A DNA stretch of 45,588 nt from an uncultured Chromatiaceae bacterium. GTDB lineage: Bacteria > Pseudomonadota > Gammaproteobacteria > Enterobacterales > Alteromonadaceae. The stretch spans positions 1-45,588 of the forward strand of contig CALJUX010000045.1 in assembly GCA_937978655.1 (NCBI GenBank). The letters are read 5' to 3'. The position numbers were made by a program, and so were the translations under genes. Position 1 is the stretch's first letter; each line of letters starts with the position of its first letter. This document shows, piece after piece, positions 8,606 to 16,417 of the stretch. Under the pieces are notes generated by a model. It was not told where the DNA came from and did no database searches. It saw nothing but the letters and a program-made list of their open reading frames with translations.

Positions 8606-9238
8606 ATGCAACATTTACCCGGCAACCTGTTTATTCTGTCTGCGCCAAGCGGTGCCGGCAAATCTAGTTTAATCAATGCTTTACTGGCACAACACGCCGA
8701 CATGCAACTGAGTGTGTCGCATACCACCCGCGCGCCACGTCCCGGTGAAACCGATGGGGTGCATTACCATTTTGTCAGTGTGGAGCAGTTTAAACAGTTA
8801 ATTGCCGAGGGTGTGTTTCTGGAGTGGGCCGAAGTATTTGGCAATTATTACGGCACTTCGCGCCGCGCCATTGAAACTGAACTGGCCAAAGGCCGCGACG
8901 TGTTTCTCGACATCGACTGGCAGGGCGCCCAGCAAATCCGGCCACAAGTGCCAGGTGTGTTATCGATTTTTATCCTGCCGCCAAGCGTGGCCGAGCTGGA
9001 AAAACGCTTAAATGGCCGCGGCACCGACAGCGCGGAGACTATCGCCAAGCGCATGCAACAGGCGCATAGCGAAATCAGCCATGTCACTGAATATGATTAT
9101 GTTTTGATCAACGACGACTTCCAGCAGTGTCTGCAGCAGTTTGCCGCAGTGGTACTGAGCCAACGCCTGACGCTGGCCAAGCAGCAGCAGAAGCAAGCGG
9201 CCTTGTTCGCCAGCCTGTTGGCGACACCGGCAAAATAG
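8606..9238 (+). CDS. gmk: Guanylate kinase
   Basis: Guanylate kinase converts GMP and ATP to GDP and ADP in the cytosol, an essential purine step. The 210-residue product begins MQHLPGNLFILSAPSGAGKSS. The Walker A loop (APSGAGKSS) is near residues 13-21, followed by SVSHTTRAPRPGE and GVHYHFV for GMP binding, and DIDWQGAQQIR. Length and motifs are typical. The start is ATG 8606; the open frame runs further upstream, but that part overlaps the MFS gene. It is the first gene of the gmk-rpoZ-spoT block, as in E. coli, and stops 48 bp before rpoZ. The block links GMP supply to (p)ppGpp metabolism. Confidence 0.97.
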   Translation: MQHLPGNLFILSAPSGAGKSSLINALLAQHADMQLSVSHTTRAPRPGETDGVHYHFVSVEQFKQLIAEGVFLEWAEVFGNYYGTSRRAIETELAKGRDVFLDIDWQGAQQIRPQVPGVLSIFILPPSVAELEKRLNGRGTDSAETIAKRMQQAHSEISHVTEYDYVLINDDFQQCLQQFAAVVLSQRLTLAKQQQKQAALFASLLATPAK

Positions 9239-9246
9239 CGTACACT
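9218..9246 (+). promoter_or_regulatory. Candidate sigma70 promoter for rpoZ
   Basis: TTGGCG (9218-9223) and TACACT (9241-9246) have a 17-bp spacer. The -35 lies inside the end of gmk. The element resembles the one before gmk (same -10 hexamer, same spacer). Confidence 0.5.
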
Positions 9247-9286
9247 AGCCGGCTTTGAACGAATCAGTCTTATCCCGGAGTGCAAA

Positions 9287-9562
9287 ATGGCTCGCGTAAC
9301 AGTCGAAGATGCAGTAAATCAAATTGGTAACCGTTTTGACCTGATCCTGGTCGCCGCACGCCGCGCCCGCCAGCTCTCAGTGGAAGGCAAAGAAGCGATG
9401 GTTGACATCGAAAACGACAAATCTACCGTCGTCGCCCTGCGCGAAATCGAAAAAGGCCTGATCACTGCCGACATCCTGGACCAACAGGAACGTCGTGACC
9501 AACTGCAACAGGAAGCATCTGAAATGGCCGCAGTTGCCGCCATCATCGGTTCAGATCACTAA
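9287..9562 (+). CDS. rpoZ: RNA polymerase omega subunit
   Basis: Omega subunit of RNA polymerase, 91 residues. It chaperones the beta-prime subunit and forms part of a ppGpp-binding site on the enzyme. The sequence is canonical: MARVTVEDAVNQIGNRFDL at the start, then VAARRARQLS and VVALREIEKGLI. The length equals that of E. coli omega. The start follows a good CCGGAG site at about 9274-9279. It sits between gmk and spoT, the usual order. A strong hairpin follows its stop, so some of its mRNA may end or be processed there. Confidence 0.97.
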   Translation: MARVTVEDAVNQIGNRFDLILVAARRARQLSVEGKEAMVDIENDKSTVVALREIEKGLITADILDQQERRDQLQQEASEMAAVAAIIGSDH

Positions 9563-9572
9563 TCCTGCCCCA

Positions 9573-9598
9573 TTGCCAACGGGGTCTCCCGTTGGCAA
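9573..9598 (+). terminator. Strong hairpin after rpoZ (attenuator or processing site)
   Basis: Perfect 11-bp arms TTGCCAACGGG (9573-9583) and CCCGTTGGCAA (9588-9598) flank the loop GTCT, 11 bp after the rpoZ stop. There is no following T-run, so it is not a classical intrinsic terminator. It could attenuate or stabilise the rpoZ message. Confidence 0.5.
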
Positions 9599-9653
9599 GC
9601 CTTGAAATTCCACGTATATTTGATTCTGTAAGCGGATATAACCCTGATATCCG
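9592..9653 (+). promoter_or_regulatory. Candidate spoT promoter and leader inverted repeat
   Basis: TTGGCA (9592-9597) and TATATT (9615-9620) lie 17 bp apart, each matching the sigma70 consensus at five of six bases. The -35 hexamer falls inside the right arm of the hairpin that follows rpoZ. Downstream, CGGATAT (9633-9639) and ATATCCG (9647-9653) form a second inverted repeat just before the spoT ribosome site GGAG (9659-9662). Confidence 0.5.
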
Positions 9654-9671
9654 GGTCCGGAGTCTCACACT

Positions 9672-11804
9672 GTGTATTTATTTGAAGGTCTGAAACAACA
9701 GATCAGCGCGTACTTGCCGCCCGAGCAGGTTGCCCTGGTGCAACAGGCCTATATCCTTGCGCGCGACGCGCATGCGCCGCAATTTCGCAGCAGCGGCGAG
9801 CCCTACATCACTCACCCGGTCGCAGTCACCAGCATTCTGGCCGACATGCGGATGGATCACGAAACGCTGATGGCCGCTTTGTGCCACGACGTGATTGAAG
9901 ACACCGAATACAGCTTTGACGATCTGCAACAGCGCTTTGGCGCGACTGTCGCCGAACTGGTGCAGGGCGTGTCGAAACTCGACAAAGTAAAATTTAAAGA
10001 TATCAAAGAGTTCGAAGTCACCAATCTGCAAAAAATGTTTCTGGCGATGACGCAGGACATCCGGGTCATTCTGATTAAACTGGCGGACCGTACGCACAAT
10101 ATGCGCACCATCGGCGCGCTAAAACCGGAAAAACGCCGCCGCATCGCCCGCGAAACCTTAGAGCTTTACGCCCCGATCGCCAACCGGCTCGGTATTCACA
10201 ATATCAAAAATGAGCTGGAAGACTGGGGTTTCCGCGCGTTATATCCGATGCGCTACCGCGCGCTCGAAACCGCGGTGAAACAGGCGCGTGGCAACCGCAG
10301 CGAAATCATCGACAAAATTCAGAACGAGATCTCCGCACGCATTCGCGATGCCGGCATCAACGCCGAAGTCAAAGGCCGCGAAAAACACCTGTACAGCATC
10401 TACCGCAAGATGAAAAGCAAAGAGCTGATGTTCAACGACGTGATGGACATTTATGGCTTTCGCGTGGTGGTCGACAGTGTGGATTCCTGTTACCGCGTGC
10501 TCGGCGTGGTGCATAACCTGTACAAACCTATTGAGATCCGCTTTAAAGATTACATCGCCATTCCGAAACAAAACGGCTATCAGTCGTTGCATACCTCGTT
10601 AATTGGCCCACACGGCATTCCGGTGGAAATTCAGATGCGCACCCGCGATATGGACGAAATGGCCGACAACGGCATCGCCGCGCACTGGAAATACAAAAAA
10701 TCCGGCGAACAGGGCGACAGCGCCGCGCAAATCCGCGCCCGGCGCTGGATGCAAAGCCTGCTGGAAATTCAGCAAAGCGCCGGCAACACCTACGAATTTG
10801 TCGAGAATGTCAAAACCGAGCTGTACCCGGACGAGCTGTATGTGTTTACACCGAAAGGCAAAATCGTTGAGCTGCCGATTGGCGCCAACGCCGTCGATTT
10901 TGCCTACGCCGTGCATACCGACATCGGTAACAAGTGCGTTGGCGTACGGGTTGACCGCAAACCTTACCCACTGACCAAAGCCTTAGAAACCGGCCAGACG
11001 GTGGAAATCATCACCAGCCCCGGCGGCAAGCCCAACGCCAGCTGGCTGAACTATGTGGTGACCAGCCGCGCTATTATGAGCATCCGTAATTTCCTGAAAA
11101 AACAACAACAAAGCGAAGCAGTAGCGCTGGGTAAACGCCTGCTCGGCTCGGCACTGGGTGAAGTTAAAATCGAGACTATCGCACCAGAGCGGATTGAACG
11201 GGTGCTGGCGCATACCACGAAAAAAACGCTGGATGAACTTTACTCCGACATCGGCCTTGGCAATCAGCTGCCAATTGCCGTGGCGCGCCGGCTGCTCGGT
11301 GAATTTGATGAAGCCAGCCCAGTCGCCGCGCAAGTTGTCACCGACAATCCATTGCCGTCCAAAGTCAAAGCAGTGATTGTCGGTTCCGAAGGTTTACTCA
11401 CCACTTTTGCCAAATGTTGCCGGCCTATTCCGGGCGATCCAATCGCCGCCAGTGCGTCACCGGGCAAAGGCCTCAACGTGCACCGCGCTGAATGTCGCAA
11501 CATCCGCGGCTGGGAAAAAGAGCCGGGTAAATATTTCCCGGTGAAATGGGATCAAACCAGCGACAAACAATTTCTGGTTGATATCCGCATTTTTATCGTC
11601 AACAAACAAGGCATGCTGGCCAAACTCACCACGGTGATTGCATCGCAGGATTCGAATATTCAGGACCTGTCGACCGATGACCGGGATTCCGGCGACTACG
11701 TGATTAAAATCACGCTGTCGGTGCGGGACCGCATTCATCTGGCCAACGTGATGCGCAAACTCCGGGTCATGCCGGATGTGATTAAAGTTTACAGAAGGAA
11801 GTAA
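9672..11804 (+). CDS. spoT: Bifunctional (p)ppGpp synthetase/hydrolase SpoT
   Basis: RSH-family enzyme that makes and degrades (p)ppGpp, the stringent-response signal. The 710-residue product starts at GTG 9672, with GGAG at 9659-9662. Domains in order: HD hydrolase (about 20-190) with the His-Asp pair in CHDVIEDT at residues 72-73; RelA/SpoT synthetase (about 235-350) with GREKHLYSIYRKM and KQNGYQSLHT; TGS (about 390-450) with FTPKGKIVELP; and a C-terminal ACT domain (about 635-710) ending MPDVIKVYRRK. The Cys-rich conserved motif AKCCRPIPGDPI is present. It closely follows E. coli SpoT along its whole length. ridA starts 5 bp downstream and is probably co-transcribed. Confidence 0.97.
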   Translation: MYLFEGLKQQISAYLPPEQVALVQQAYILARDAHAPQFRSSGEPYITHPVAVTSILADMRMDHETLMAALCHDVIEDTEYSFDDLQQRFGATVAELVQGVSKLDKVKFKDIKEFEVTNLQKMFLAMTQDIRVILIKLADRTHNMRTIGALKPEKRRRIARETLELYAPIANRLGIHNIKNELEDWGFRALYPMRYRALETAVKQARGNRSEIIDKIQNEISARIRDAGINAEVKGREKHLYSIYRKMKSKELMFNDVMDIYGFRVVVDSVDSCYRVLGVVHNLYKPIEIRFKDYIAIPKQNGYQSLHTSLIGPHGIPVEIQMRTRDMDEMADNGIAAHWKYKKSGEQGDSAAQIRARRWMQSLLEIQQSAGNTYEFVENVKTELYPDELYVFTPKGKIVELPIGANAVDFAYAVHTDIGNKCVGVRVDRKPYPLTKALETGQTVEIITSPGGKPNASWLNYVVTSRAIMSIRNFLKKQQQSEAVALGKRLLGSALGEVKIETIAPERIERVLAHTTKKTLDELYSDIGLGNQLPIAVARRLLGEFDEASPVAAQVVTDNPLPSKVKAVIVGSEGLLTTFAKCCRPIPGDPIAASASPGKGLNVHRAECRNIRGWEKEPGKYFPVKWDQTSDKQFLVDIRIFIVNKQGMLAKLTTVIASQDSNIQDLSTDDRDSGDYVIKITLSVRDRIHLANVMRKLRVMPDVIKVYRRK

Positions 11805-11809
11805 CCCTC

Positions 11810-12202
11810 ATGTCAAAAGTGATTATCAGTACTGCCAATGCTCCAGCCGCTATCGGCACTTATTCACAGGCAGTCAAAATCGGCACTACTGTGTATTTAA
11901 GTGGCCAAATTCCACTGGTGCCGGCCAGCATGCAAATGGTGTCGGAAGATTTTGCTGAGCAGGCGCATCAGGTGTTTAAAAACCTGTCGGCCGTTTGTGA
12001 AGCCGCCGGCGGTTCCATTCAGGATATGGTGAAAGTGAATATTTTCCTGATTGATTTAAGCAAATTTGCCATCGTCAACGAAATCATGGCGCAGTATTTC
12101 AGCCAGCCATATCCGGCGCGGGCTGCAGTGCAGGTCAGCGCCTTGCCACGCGCCGCGCAGATTGAAATCGACGGTGTGATGGAGTTGCCATCAACCAACT
12201 AA
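11810..12202 (+). CDS. ridA: 2-iminobutanoate/2-iminopropanoate deaminase RidA
   Basis: RidA (YjgF/YER057c/UK114 family), 130 residues. It hydrolyses reactive enamine/imine intermediates released by pyridoxal-phosphate enzymes, protecting other enzymes. Family signatures include IGTYSQAVKIGTTVYLSGQI near residues 15-34, and YPARAAVQVSALPRAAQIEID near the C-terminus, with the Arg that grips the substrate carboxylate. The start is ATG 11810, 5 bp after spoT with an AGGAAG site in the spoT tail. It occupies, with the next two genes, the place of trmH between spoT and recG in E. coli. The next reading frame overlaps its last 13 bases. Confidence 0.96.
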   Translation: MSKVIISTANAPAAIGTYSQAVKIGTTVYLSGQIPLVPASMQMVSEDFAEQAHQVFKNLSAVCEAAGGSIQDMVKVNIFLIDLSKFAIVNEIMAQYFSQPYPARAAVQVSALPRAAQIEIDGVMELPSTN

Positions 12203-13011
12203 GCCGTTGCCGGCAGTGGCTGACGCAGTCACTGCTGCTTACCTTATGCTTCCTGTCGGCGGCGGTGCAGGCCGCAGACGACCGGCCAGTGCTGTACTGG
12301 TGCATGGACCATTTTCCGCGTTTTCACGAATTTCAGCGGCCAGACCGCCCGGTTGGCGCTTCCGTCGACCTGATGCAGGAACTGGCACGCCGCGCCGGTT
12401 TTCGCCTGGAGTTCAGCCCACGCACGCCCGTGGCGCGTTGCTTCCGCCAGATGGCCAGCGGCGAAGCCGATTTGATGACCAATCTGAATAAAACACCGGA
12501 ACGCGAAGCCCTGATGCAGATGTTTCCGTATAGCGAACGTATTCCGGAATCTTTGTATCAGCGCGGTGATGACCCGCGCACCATCAATCAGCTCAGTCAG
12601 CTGGAGCACCTGACACTGGCGACAGTGCGCAACTACGCCTATCATGCAGATCTGATGACAATAGTGCGGCGTAGCGGCCCTGATCGCATCGTCGAAGTCG
12701 ACAGTATTCCGGCCGGGTTTGATGTGTTGGCCAAAGGCCGGGTAGACGGCTTAATAGTCCCGCGCTTCAGTTCCACCGACTATTTGTTTAATACACCGCG
12801 GCTGCATCAGAAATTTAAGCGCGCGCCGCTGATGTTAAAAACCGCAACGCCGCAGTTTATTTACATTGGTTTTTCCCGCCACAGCCGCCATCCGGGCATG
12901 GCGGCGATAGTGCAAAAGACTATTCAGGACATGATGGCGGACGGGACTGTAACACGTTTATACGCCCCGGATGCCAGGCAGGCGGACCTGTCAGTCCTGG
13001 TCCGAAACTAA
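12190..13011 (+). CDS. Periplasmic SBP_bac_3-like protein, apparent ATC start
   Basis: Family-3 solute-binding-like protein of about 273 residues, predicted periplasmic. The binding fold shows in RPVLYWCMDHFPRF, VGASVDLMQELARRAGF and ARCFRQMASGEADLMTN. The first ordinary in-frame start (GTG 12265) would cut off the signal peptide. The signal is clearly encoded upstream: SRCRQW, then LTQSLLLTLCFLSAAVQA, then ADD. In that frame, between the stop at 12163-12165 and GTG 12265, there is no ATG, GTG or TTG. The best candidate is ATC 12190, with GGAG at 12181-12184 five bases upstream, overlapping the ridA end; CTG 12220 is a poorer option. A base error in the assembly could also explain it. It is a paralogue of the next gene. 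The ligand is unknown. Confidence 0.7.
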   Translation: MNQLSRCRQWLTQSLLLTLCFLSAAVQAADDRPVLYWCMDHFPRFHEFQRPDRPVGASVDLMQELARRAGFRLEFSPRTPVARCFRQMASGEADLMTNLNKTPEREALMQMFPYSERIPESLYQRGDDPRTINQLSQLEHLTLATVRNYAYHADLMTIVRRSGPDRIVEVDSIPAGFDVLAKGRVDGLIVPRFSSTDYLFNTPRLHQKFKRAPLMLKTATPQFIYIGFSRHSRHPGMAAIVQKTIQDMMADGTVTRLYAPDARQADLSVLVRN

Positions 13012-13035
13012 GCGCGGAACAGGAGCACCCCTCTG

Positions 13036-13821
13036 ATGGCTCTGCAATACTTTCAGGCCGTGCCACTGCTGCTGTTTTTGCTGCTGGCCTGCGCCGGCAC
13101 TACGGCACAAACAGTGACGGCTCCAGCAGCACCAGTTGCCAGCCCGGCATTACCCGAACTGGAGTGGTGTCTGCACCATTTACCGCCGCGTCACAGTTAC
13201 CTGCCCGGCACCACACCAACAGGCCCGATGGTCGACCTGATGCAGGCACTGGCCAAAGCCAGTGGCTTTGTGCTGAAGTTCAGCCCGCCAACGCCCCCCG
13301 GCCGCTGCATGAAACTGCTGGAACAGGGTAAAACTGATTTAATGATGGGGCTGGTCCACACCGAGCAACGCGCTGCCGCTTATTTTATGGCGCCTTTTGA
13401 TGAAGTGCGGATGACCAGCCTGTTTGTCGCCCCGCACAGCCCGGTGCTGCAAAGCCCGCAAGACCTGCGCGGCCGTATCCTGGTGCTGACCAAAGATCGG
13501 GTCTACCCCGCCGCCTTTTTTCAGCGTCTGCACCAGCTCGGCGTCCGGGTGATCTGGGGCAAAGATCTGGAAAGCGCACTGGCATTGCTGTTGTATCAGC
13601 AAGCCGAACTCTATGCCGGCCCGCTGCACTTTACCGAGCTGGAACTGAAGAAAAATCCACGCTTTGCTGCCATCCGGCTGAATACCTGGCAGTTGCCGGT
13701 CGACGCCGGGCAATACACCTATCTGGCAATGTCACGCGCCAGCGCTCACCGTGAATTGTGGCCTGCCATCGAACAGCAGCTACAACAACTGGTTGCAGCG
13801 AACAAAACCCATTTTTATTAG
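13036..13821 (+). CDS. Periplasmic SBP_bac_3-like protein (paralogue)
   Basis: Second family-3 solute-binding-like protein, 261 residues. It has a signal peptide (about 1-25, LLLFLLLACAGTTAQ) and an Ala/Pro-rich linker. The mature part mirrors the previous protein: LEWCLHHLPPR, GPMVDLMQALAKASGFVLKFSPPTPPGRCMKLLEQGKTDLMMG. Both proteins keep two Cys at matching places (in WC and RC), suggesting a conserved disulfide. An AGGAGCA ribosome site precedes the start. No ABC permease is present, so transport is not implied; such orphan proteins may act as sensors. Tandem duplication of one ancestral gene is the simplest origin. Confidence 0.8.
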   Translation: MALQYFQAVPLLLFLLLACAGTTAQTVTAPAAPVASPALPELEWCLHHLPPRHSYLPGTTPTGPMVDLMQALAKASGFVLKFSPPTPPGRCMKLLEQGKTDLMMGLVHTEQRAAAYFMAPFDEVRMTSLFVAPHSPVLQSPQDLRGRILVLTKDRVYPAAFFQRLHQLGVRVIWGKDLESALALLLYQQAELYAGPLHFTELELKKNPRFAAIRLNTWQLPVDAGQYTYLAMSRASAHRELWPAIEQQLQQLVAANKTHFY

Positions 13822-13879
13822 AGCCGGCAGACCTTTTCCGTTATGATGCCGCCATCGTTGTCTGCGGACCTGACTGATT

Positions 13880-15985
13880 TTGAGCCGGACCTCTCTCGCC
13901 AACCTGGCCATAGTGCACCTCAAAGGTGTTGGCGCCAAAACTGCTGCATTACTGGAAAAACTCGGCCTGCATTCGGTGCAGGATATTTTATTTCACCTGC
14001 CACTGCGCTATGAAGACCGCACCCGCGTCTGCCCTATCGCGGACACCTGGCCGGCACAGCAGGTCAGTGTGCAGGGTGTGGTGCAAAGCAGTGAGATCAC
14101 CTTTGGCAAAAGGCGCAGCTGGGTGGTGGTGCTGCGCGATGGCAGCGGCAGTATCACTTTGCGTTTTTTCCATTTCAGCGCGGCGCAAAAAAATGCGGTA
14201 GAACCCGGTGTTACGCTGCGCTGTTTTGGTGAAATCAAACGCGGCATGCGTGGCGTCGAAATGCTGCACCCGGAATACAAAATCATCAAAGACGACGCCG
14301 GCCCTGAACTGGCCGAATCGCTGACTCCGGTCTACCCGACTACCGAAGGCCTGAAACAAGGCAGCTGGCGCACGCTGACCGAACAAGCCCTGACGGAGCT
14401 GCGCCGCGCTGCGCCGGAAGAATATCTGGCGCCGTTATTTGCGCTGCAGGCGCAACATGCCGGCCACTGGCAGGCCTGGAGCCTCAGTGACGCGTTATTT
14501 TATCTGCACCGGCCGCCGCCGGATGCTTCTTTACAACTACTGGAACTGGGCCAGCATCCGGCACAGCAGCGGCTGATTTTTGAAGAATTGGTGGCGCAGC
14601 AGCTCAGTATGCTGCAGGTACGCAGCCTGTCGCGTACGCAGGCCGCCCGGCCCATTCCGCCCGACCAGCAACTGACGCCGCAATTGCTCGCCAGCCTGCC
14701 GTTTACGCCGACCGGCGCGCAGCAACGGGTGTTGCAGCAAATTCAGCAGGATCTGGCCCGCACTGAACCTATGCTGCGGCTGGTGCAAGGCGACGTTGGC
14801 TCCGGTAAAACGCTGGTCGCGGCGCTGGCTGCATTGCCAGTGATCCAGGCCGGCTGGCAAGTGGCGCTGATGGCACCGACTGAACTTTTGGCCGAGCAAC
14901 ACGCCAGTACCTTCCGGCGCTGGCTGGAACCTTTAGGTGTGCAAATTGCCTGGCTTGGCGGCAAAACCAAAGGCAAAGCCCGCGACGCCGAGCTTGCCGC
15001 TATTGCCGATGGCAGCGCCAGGCTGGTGATTGGCACTCATGCACTGTTTCAGCAGCAAGTGCAGTTTGCTGCGCTCGCGCTTGCCATCATCGACGAACAA
15101 CATCGTTTTGGGGTGCATCAGCGGCTGGAACTCAGAGCCAAGGGCGAGCAACAGGGTTTTGCGCCGCATCAGCTGGTGATGACAGCAACGCCCATCCCGC
15201 GCACGCTGGCGATGACGGCATACGCCGATTTGGACACCTCCATCATCGACGAGCTGCCACCCGGTCGCACACCGGTGACGACTGTGGCTATCCCGGATAC
15301 GCGCCGCGCCGAAGTGGTGAGCCGGGTGCGGCAAGTGGTACAGGAACAGGGCCGCCAGGCCTATTGGGTCTGTACCCTGATTGACGAATCCGATGCGCTG
15401 CAATGTCAGGCCGCCGAAATCACCGCCGCCGAACTGACGGCAGCACTGCCGGAACTGAACATCGGTCTGGTGCACGGCCGGCTGAAAAGCAGCGAAAAAC
15501 AAGCGCTGATGCAAGCCTTTGCCGCAAACGAACTGCAGTTATTAGTCGCAACGACGGTGATTGAAGTCGGCGTCGATGTGCCAAACGCCAGCCTGATGAT
15601 TATCGAAAACCCGGAGCGGCTTGGCCTGGCGCAACTGCACCAGCTACGCGGCCGGGTCGGCCGTGGCAGCGCCGCCTCGCATTGTGTGCTGCTGTATCAC
15701 GCGCCGTTGTCGCCTACGGCACAAGCGCGCTTAAGTGTGCTGCGCGACAGCAACGACGGTTTTGTCATCGCCCAGCGCGATTTGGAAATTCGGGGACCGG
15801 GTGAACTGCTCGGCACCCGGCAGACCGGCCTCGCCAGTTTCCGCATTGCCGATTTAAGCCGCGATCAGGATTTGATCCCAGCGGCGCAACAGGCTGCCCA
15901 GCTGTTGTGGCAACAAGACCGCCGCGGCAGCGAAGCACTGATCCGCCGCTGGCTGGGCTATCGCGAAATTTATGCGCAGGCCTGA
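13880..15985 (+). CDS. recG: ATP-dependent DNA helicase RecG
   Basis: RecG branch-migration helicase, 701 residues, which regresses stalled forks and processes Holliday junctions. It starts at TTG 13880, in line with the N-terminus of known RecG; no ATG gives the correct length. The wedge/OB domain covers about residues 1-200 (LKGVGAKTAALLEKLGL, LPLRYEDRT). Helicase motifs follow: QGDVGSGKT (motif I), APTELLAEQH (Ia), IDEQHRFG (II), MTATPIPRT (III), TVIEVGVDVPNAS (V) and QLRGRVGRG (VI). The TTG start and weak ribosome site suggest modest translation. It meets a small minus-strand gene end to end, with no gap. Confidence 0.97.
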   Translation: MSRTSLANLAIVHLKGVGAKTAALLEKLGLHSVQDILFHLPLRYEDRTRVCPIADTWPAQQVSVQGVVQSSEITFGKRRSWVVVLRDGSGSITLRFFHFSAAQKNAVEPGVTLRCFGEIKRGMRGVEMLHPEYKIIKDDAGPELAESLTPVYPTTEGLKQGSWRTLTEQALTELRRAAPEEYLAPLFALQAQHAGHWQAWSLSDALFYLHRPPPDASLQLLELGQHPAQQRLIFEELVAQQLSMLQVRSLSRTQAARPIPPDQQLTPQLLASLPFTPTGAQQRVLQQIQQDLARTEPMLRLVQGDVGSGKTLVAALAALPVIQAGWQVALMAPTELLAEQHASTFRRWLEPLGVQIAWLGGKTKGKARDAELAAIADGSARLVIGTHALFQQQVQFAALALAIIDEQHRFGVHQRLELRAKGEQQGFAPHQLVMTATPIPRTLAMTAYADLDTSIIDELPPGRTPVTTVAIPDTRRAEVVSRVRQVVQEQGRQAYWVCTLIDESDALQCQAAEITAAELTAALPELNIGLVHGRLKSSEKQALMQAFAANELQLLVATTVIEVGVDVPNASLMIIENPERLGLAQLHQLRGRVGRGSAASHCVLLYHAPLSPTAQARLSVLRDSNDGFVIAQRDLEIRGPGELLGTRQTGLASFRIADLSRDQDLIPAAQQAAQLLWQQDRRGSEALIRRWLGYREIYAQA

Positions 15986-16249
15986 TCAGGCCTCCAGCCA
16001 TAACTTGCGCACCGCCGCTACCGACGGATGAGAAATCAGTACTTGAGCCTCTTCCAGCAAGCGGCTGGCGTCAATTGGCTGCTGCAGATGCAAATGTAAA
16101 ACCAGACACGCCTCGCCATGATAGTCGGCAAGTTCGGGGGCGCTGATGTCATGCACCGCCGGGTGTTTCAGGTCATACCCACATTGCTGCGCCACATCCT
16201 GCAAGGTCACGTCATCATCCGACCGCTCAACGGTAATAAATAACTTCAT
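15986..16249 (-). CDS. Small conserved-looking cytosolic protein, unknown
   Basis: Not recognised. The 87-residue product starts at ATG 16249, with AGGAG well placed upstream on the minus strand, and stops immediately beside recG. Its sequence (MKLFITVERSDDDVTLQDV, then CLVLHLHLQQPIDASRLLEEAQVLI) reads as a compact alpha/beta domain with no signal peptide or membrane segment. The longer open frame upstream to 16354 lacks a ribosome site. The good ribosome site argues for a real gene. No role can be inferred from recG or the divergent GntR gene. Confidence 0.6.
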   Translation of the reverse strand: MKLFITVERSDDDVTLQDVAQQCGYDLKHPAVHDISAPELADYHGEACLVLHLHLQQPIDASRLLEEAQVLISHPSVAAVRKLWLEA

Positions 16250-16364
16250 CAATGGTGCTCCTTTGTGATGTCTGCGCTGATTGTGACATAAAGCAGGACA
16301 AGGACACAGCCGGCGCACCGATCTGCCACCGGCCGCACAAACTGATAGACGCACAGCCGTATCT

Positions 16365-16382
16365 GCTTGGTATACTGTATTT
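16365..16382 (+). promoter_or_regulatory. Candidate GntR autoregulatory site
   Basis: The GntR promoter region contains GTATAC (16370-16375) within TTGGTATACTGTA. This core is the same as that of the perfect palindrome TATTGTATACAATA in the hydroxyproline promoter (23001-23014), but the flanks match only partly. It may be an autoregulatory site. Confidence 0.35.
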
Positions 16383-16417
16383 TTTCAGTACACCAGCCAA
16401 AGCAGACCGGACCCCTG

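Noticed and set aside
13036..13821. ABC import system in the spoT-recG interval
   Set aside because: Only binding-protein-like genes are present; there is no permease or ATPase gene nearby.
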